From an uncultured Collinsella sp. (GTDB taxonomy: Bacteria; Actinomycetota; Coriobacteriia; Coriobacteriales; Coriobacteriaceae), in the NCBI GenBank assembly GCA_902495945.1, contig CABUZD010000071.1, positions 1 through 8,824 on the forward strand: a stretch of DNA of 8,824 bases. Direction: 5' to 3'. The notes under the pieces were generated by a model. The model was given only the letters and a program-made list of their open reading frames with translations, searched no databases and was not told where the DNA came from. Positions 7,360 to 8,824 of this stretch are shown here, in pieces. Position numbers and translations under genes: made by a program. The number at the start of each line of letters is the position of its first letter. The first letter of the stretch is position 1.

Positions 7360-7417
7360 GCGTTGGCACACAGGTGCAAAGACGCACCCTACCGTCTTGG
7401 CACCTGCGTGCCAACGC
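7360..7417 (+). promoter_or_regulatory. Long hairpin in the kdgK 5' leader, with alternative fold
   Basis: The arms pair in three blocks: 7360-7369 with 7408-7417 (10 bp), 7371-7377 with 7400-7406 (7 bp), and 7379-7384 with 7393-7398 (6 bp). Two single mismatches separate the blocks and the loop has 8 bases. No T run follows, so it is not a simple terminator. The 3' arm alone forms TTGGCAC-CTGC-GTGCCAA (7397-7414), incompatible with the long stem. It could be an mRNA stability element, a switchable leader, or a palindromic protein site. It lies 26 bases before the kdgK Shine-Dalgarno sequence. Confidence 0.6.
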
Positions 7418-7459
7418 CATATCAAAGGTGTACGCACGAGTAAAAGGAGCTGCGCGACC

Positions 7460-8494
7460 ATGGGTAAAACGGTTCTTACCTTCGGCGAGATCATGATGAG
7501 ACTCTCACCCAAAGACCACCTGCGTATTGAGCAGGCAACCGAGTTTGACGTCCGCTACGGCGGCGCCGAGGCCAACACTGCGCTTTCCCTGGCCTACCAG
7601 GGCGACAAGGCCGCTTACGTCTCCGTTGTCCCGGCCAACCGTCTGGGCGAGTGCGCCCTGCGTTCGCTGAAGGCCTACGGCGTCGACACCACGCGCGTCG
7701 TGCGTCAGGGCGACCGCCTTGGCTCCTATGTGTTTGAGGTCGGTGCCTCGCAGCGCGGCAACGGTTGCGTCTACGACCGCAAGTACTCTGCCATCAACAT
7801 GGCCAAGCGCGACGTCTTTGACTGGGACGAGATCCTCAAGGGCATCGATGTCTTCTATTTCTCCGGCGTGACCCCCGCCGTCTCCGATGAGATGGCCGCC
7901 GCCTGCAAGGATGCGCTCGCCGCCTGCCGCGCCAAGGGCATCACCACCGTGTGTGACGTGAACTATCGCGGCAAGATGTGGTCGCCCGAGAAGTCGCAGG
8001 CCACCATGAGGGAACTCCTGCCGCTCGTCGACATCTGCATCGCCAACGACGAGGATGCGCCTGCTGGCCTCGGTATGACCTGCGTCTCTGGCTCCCTTGC
8101 CCACGGCATAGAGGAGCGCGACACCTATGTCGAGATGGCCCGTCAGATCTGCGCCGAGTACGGCTGCAAGAAGGTCGCCTCGGTCGTCCGCAACATCTCC
8201 TGCGTCGAGCGCTCCATCTGGATGGGAATGCTCTTTGAGGCCGAGAGCGGCGAGCACTGGTTCTCCCCTGCTCACGACGTGCACGTACTCGAGGGCGTTG
8301 CCGCCGGCGACGCTTTCAACGCCGGCCTCGTCCATGCCCTCATCAACGACTTTGACCCGCAGGACGCTGTCAACTACGCGATTGCAGCCTCGATCCTCAA
8401 GCTCACTATCAAGGGCGATTCCAACTTGGTGACCGCAGACGAGATCGCAGCCGCGGCATCCGCCGCCGACGGTGGCACCCGCGTCGCCCGTTAA
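7460..8494 (+). CDS. kdgK: 2-keto-3-deoxygluconate kinase (PfkB/ribokinase family)
   Basis: This 344-residue enzyme would phosphorylate 2-keto-3-deoxygluconate with ATP to KDPG in the cytoplasm, feeding the aldolase encoded next. PfkB landmarks are in order: GEIMMRLSP (9-17), substrate-loop GGAEANTALSLA (34-45), DVNYRGKMWS (166-175, the DxNYRxKLW signature of KDG kinases), IANDED (194-199), and LKLTIKGDSNLVT (313-325). The C-terminal signature reads GVAAGDAFNAGL with catalytic Asp284. The usual G[AG]GD is AAGD here, and the preceding Asp-Arg is Glu-Gly, a mild deviation. AAGGAG lies 10 bases before the ATG at 7460. An upstream in-frame ATG at 7397 falls inside the leader hairpin and has no ribosome site. 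The gene is probably controlled by the divergent LacI repressor. Other sugar acids of the 2-keto-3-deoxy class are possible substrates. Confidence 0.9.
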   Translation: MGKTVLTFGEIMMRLSPKDHLRIEQATEFDVRYGGAEANTALSLAYQGDKAAYVSVVPANRLGECALRSLKAYGVDTTRVVRQGDRLGSYVFEVGASQRGNGCVYDRKYSAINMAKRDVFDWDEILKGIDVFYFSGVTPAVSDEMAAACKDALAACRAKGITTVCDVNYRGKMWSPEKSQATMRELLPLVDICIANDEDAPAGLGMTCVSGSLAHGIEERDTYVEMARQICAEYGCKKVASVVRNISCVERSIWMGMLFEAESGEHWFSPAHDVHVLEGVAAGDAFNAGLVHALINDFDPQDAVNYAIAASILKLTIKGDSNLVTADEIAAAASAADGGTRVAR

Positions 8495-8509
8495 TTCGTT
8501 CCCCATTCC

Positions 8510-8549
8510 GCGGGCCGCAGCTTTCCAATCCCATACCCCTGCGGCCCGC
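8510..8549. other. GC-rich hairpin just after kdgK
   Basis: GCGGGCCGCAG (8510-8520) and CTGCGGCCCGC (8539-8549) form a perfect 11-bp stem with an 18-base loop, 15 bases after the kdgK stop. No T run follows on either strand. It may protect the kdgK message from 3' exonucleases or cause partial termination before the aldolase gene. Confidence 0.5.
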
Positions 8550-8564
8550 TCCCCGATTCCTCCG

Positions 8565-8698
8565 GCCGGGCAAAACCACCAGTCCCATTCCGGTTTTGCC
8601 TGGCATTCCCTACATGACTGGTCGAGCAGCCGGTTTTGGAATTGCTTGAACCCCAAGCAGTGCCTCCGATAACCAATCCAAAATCGGCTCCTGACCAG
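8565..8698 (+). ncRNA. Candidate structured RNA leader upstream of the aldolase gene
   Basis: Two further inverted repeats occupy the spacer. Bases 8565-8577 pair with 8592-8604 (13 bp, one G-U, 14-base loop). Bases 8628-8640 pair with 8677-8689 (13 bp, one G-U), extended by 8618-8623 with 8693-8698 (6 bp), and an inner hairpin TGCTTG/CAAGCA (8643-8659) caps it. The loop of the first contains ACCAGTC (8578-8584), which is complementary to GACTGGT (8616-8622) at the base of the second, so a pseudoknot or partner exchange is possible. I do not recognise it as a known riboswitch class. Confidence 0.35.
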
Positions 8699-8748
8699 CA
8701 CATTTGGCAATCACGCGCCCATGCGCGCCACACATCGAAAGGAACATC

Positions 8749-8824
8749 ATGTTCGATCAGTTCTACACCACGCTTGAGTCCCTGGGCATCGTGCCGGTCG
8801 TTGTGCTCGACAAGGTCGAGGATC
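8749..8824 (+). CDS. eda: KDPG/KHG aldolase, N-terminal fragment (cut by window end)
   Basis: Only the first 25 codons are in the window. The protein begins MFDQFYTTLESLGIVPVVVL, the typical first helix and strand of bifunctional 2-keto-3-deoxy-6-phosphogluconate / 4-hydroxy-2-oxoglutarate aldolases (the IVPVV strand opens the TIM barrel). The enzyme splits KDPG into pyruvate and glyceraldehyde 3-phosphate, the step after KDG kinase, which agrees with its place behind kdgK. GAAAGGA precedes the ATG by 5 bases. A 254-base structured spacer separates the two genes, so an independent signal may set its level. Catalytic residues lie beyond the window. Confidence 0.8.
   Translation, partial: MFDQFYTTLESLGIVPVVVLDKVED

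Noticed and set aside
7360..7417. Leader hairpin as a rho-independent terminator
   Set aside because: No T tract follows, and the kdgK ribosome site comes soon after it.
7505..8710. 401-residue minus-strand open frame opposite kdgK
   Set aside because: It mirrors the KDG kinase codons and has no recognisable domain or ribosome site; GC-rich genes commonly leave such open antisense frames.

Overview
The window looks like chromosomal DNA of a high-GC Gram-positive bacterium. My best guess is the class Coriobacteriia, for example Collinsella or a relative. The basis is the GC-rich codon use, the type II membrane HtrA protease with an actinobacterial architecture, a GlnR-like OmpR regulator beside a glutamine synthetase gene, and a kdgK-eda sugar-acid module. 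This placement is inferred from style and gene content, because no rRNA or marker gene is present.

Layout. (1) 93-1550, minus strand: a membrane-anchored HtrA/DegP-type serine protease with an intact His-Asp-Ser triad and one PDZ domain. (2) 1723-3837, minus strand: a clearly AT-richer three-gene cluster. It reads, in transcription order, a secreted papain-fold (C39/C10-like) cysteine peptidase homologue, a 117-residue single-pass membrane protein whose GTG start overlaps the peptidase stop codon, and a 207-residue exported protein with a twin-arginine signal peptide. All three are hypothetical, and their base composition suggests horizontal acquisition. (3) 4020-6070, minus strand: a type I glutamine synthetase homologue followed 50 bases later by an OmpR-family regulator with a degenerate receiver domain, closed by a rho-independent terminator. 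(4) 6205-7227, minus strand: a LacI-family repressor divergent from (5) 7460-8494, plus strand: 2-keto-3-deoxygluconate kinase, followed by the start of KDPG/KHG aldolase (8749 onward, cut by the window end).

The most interesting part is the glutamine synthetase pair. The GS homologue aligns without gaps to canonical type I enzymes through the central active-site segments. Yet two of the three n1 metal-binding glutamates and the n2 histidine are replaced (Ala184, Gly191, Phe240), and the Asn of the NGSG loop and the flap Glu also differ. It is therefore probably not a normal glutamine synthetase. The downstream regulator resembles actinobacterial GlnR, an atypical orphan response regulator of nitrogen genes. 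A near-consensus GlnR box lies upstream of the GS homologue. A GS-like pseudoenzyme co-transcribed with its own GlnR-type regulator is a testable candidate for an undescribed nitrogen-sensing unit.

The sugar-acid module also carries unusual non-coding structure. Two tandem LacI-type operators with a 13-base period follow the kdgK promoter. A 58-base nearly perfect hairpin sits in the kdgK leader, and its 3' arm can refold into an alternative hairpin. The 254-base kdgK-eda spacer contains three strong inverted repeats, two of which can exchange partners. Together they suggest that KDG catabolism is controlled by repressor binding and possibly by RNA structure.
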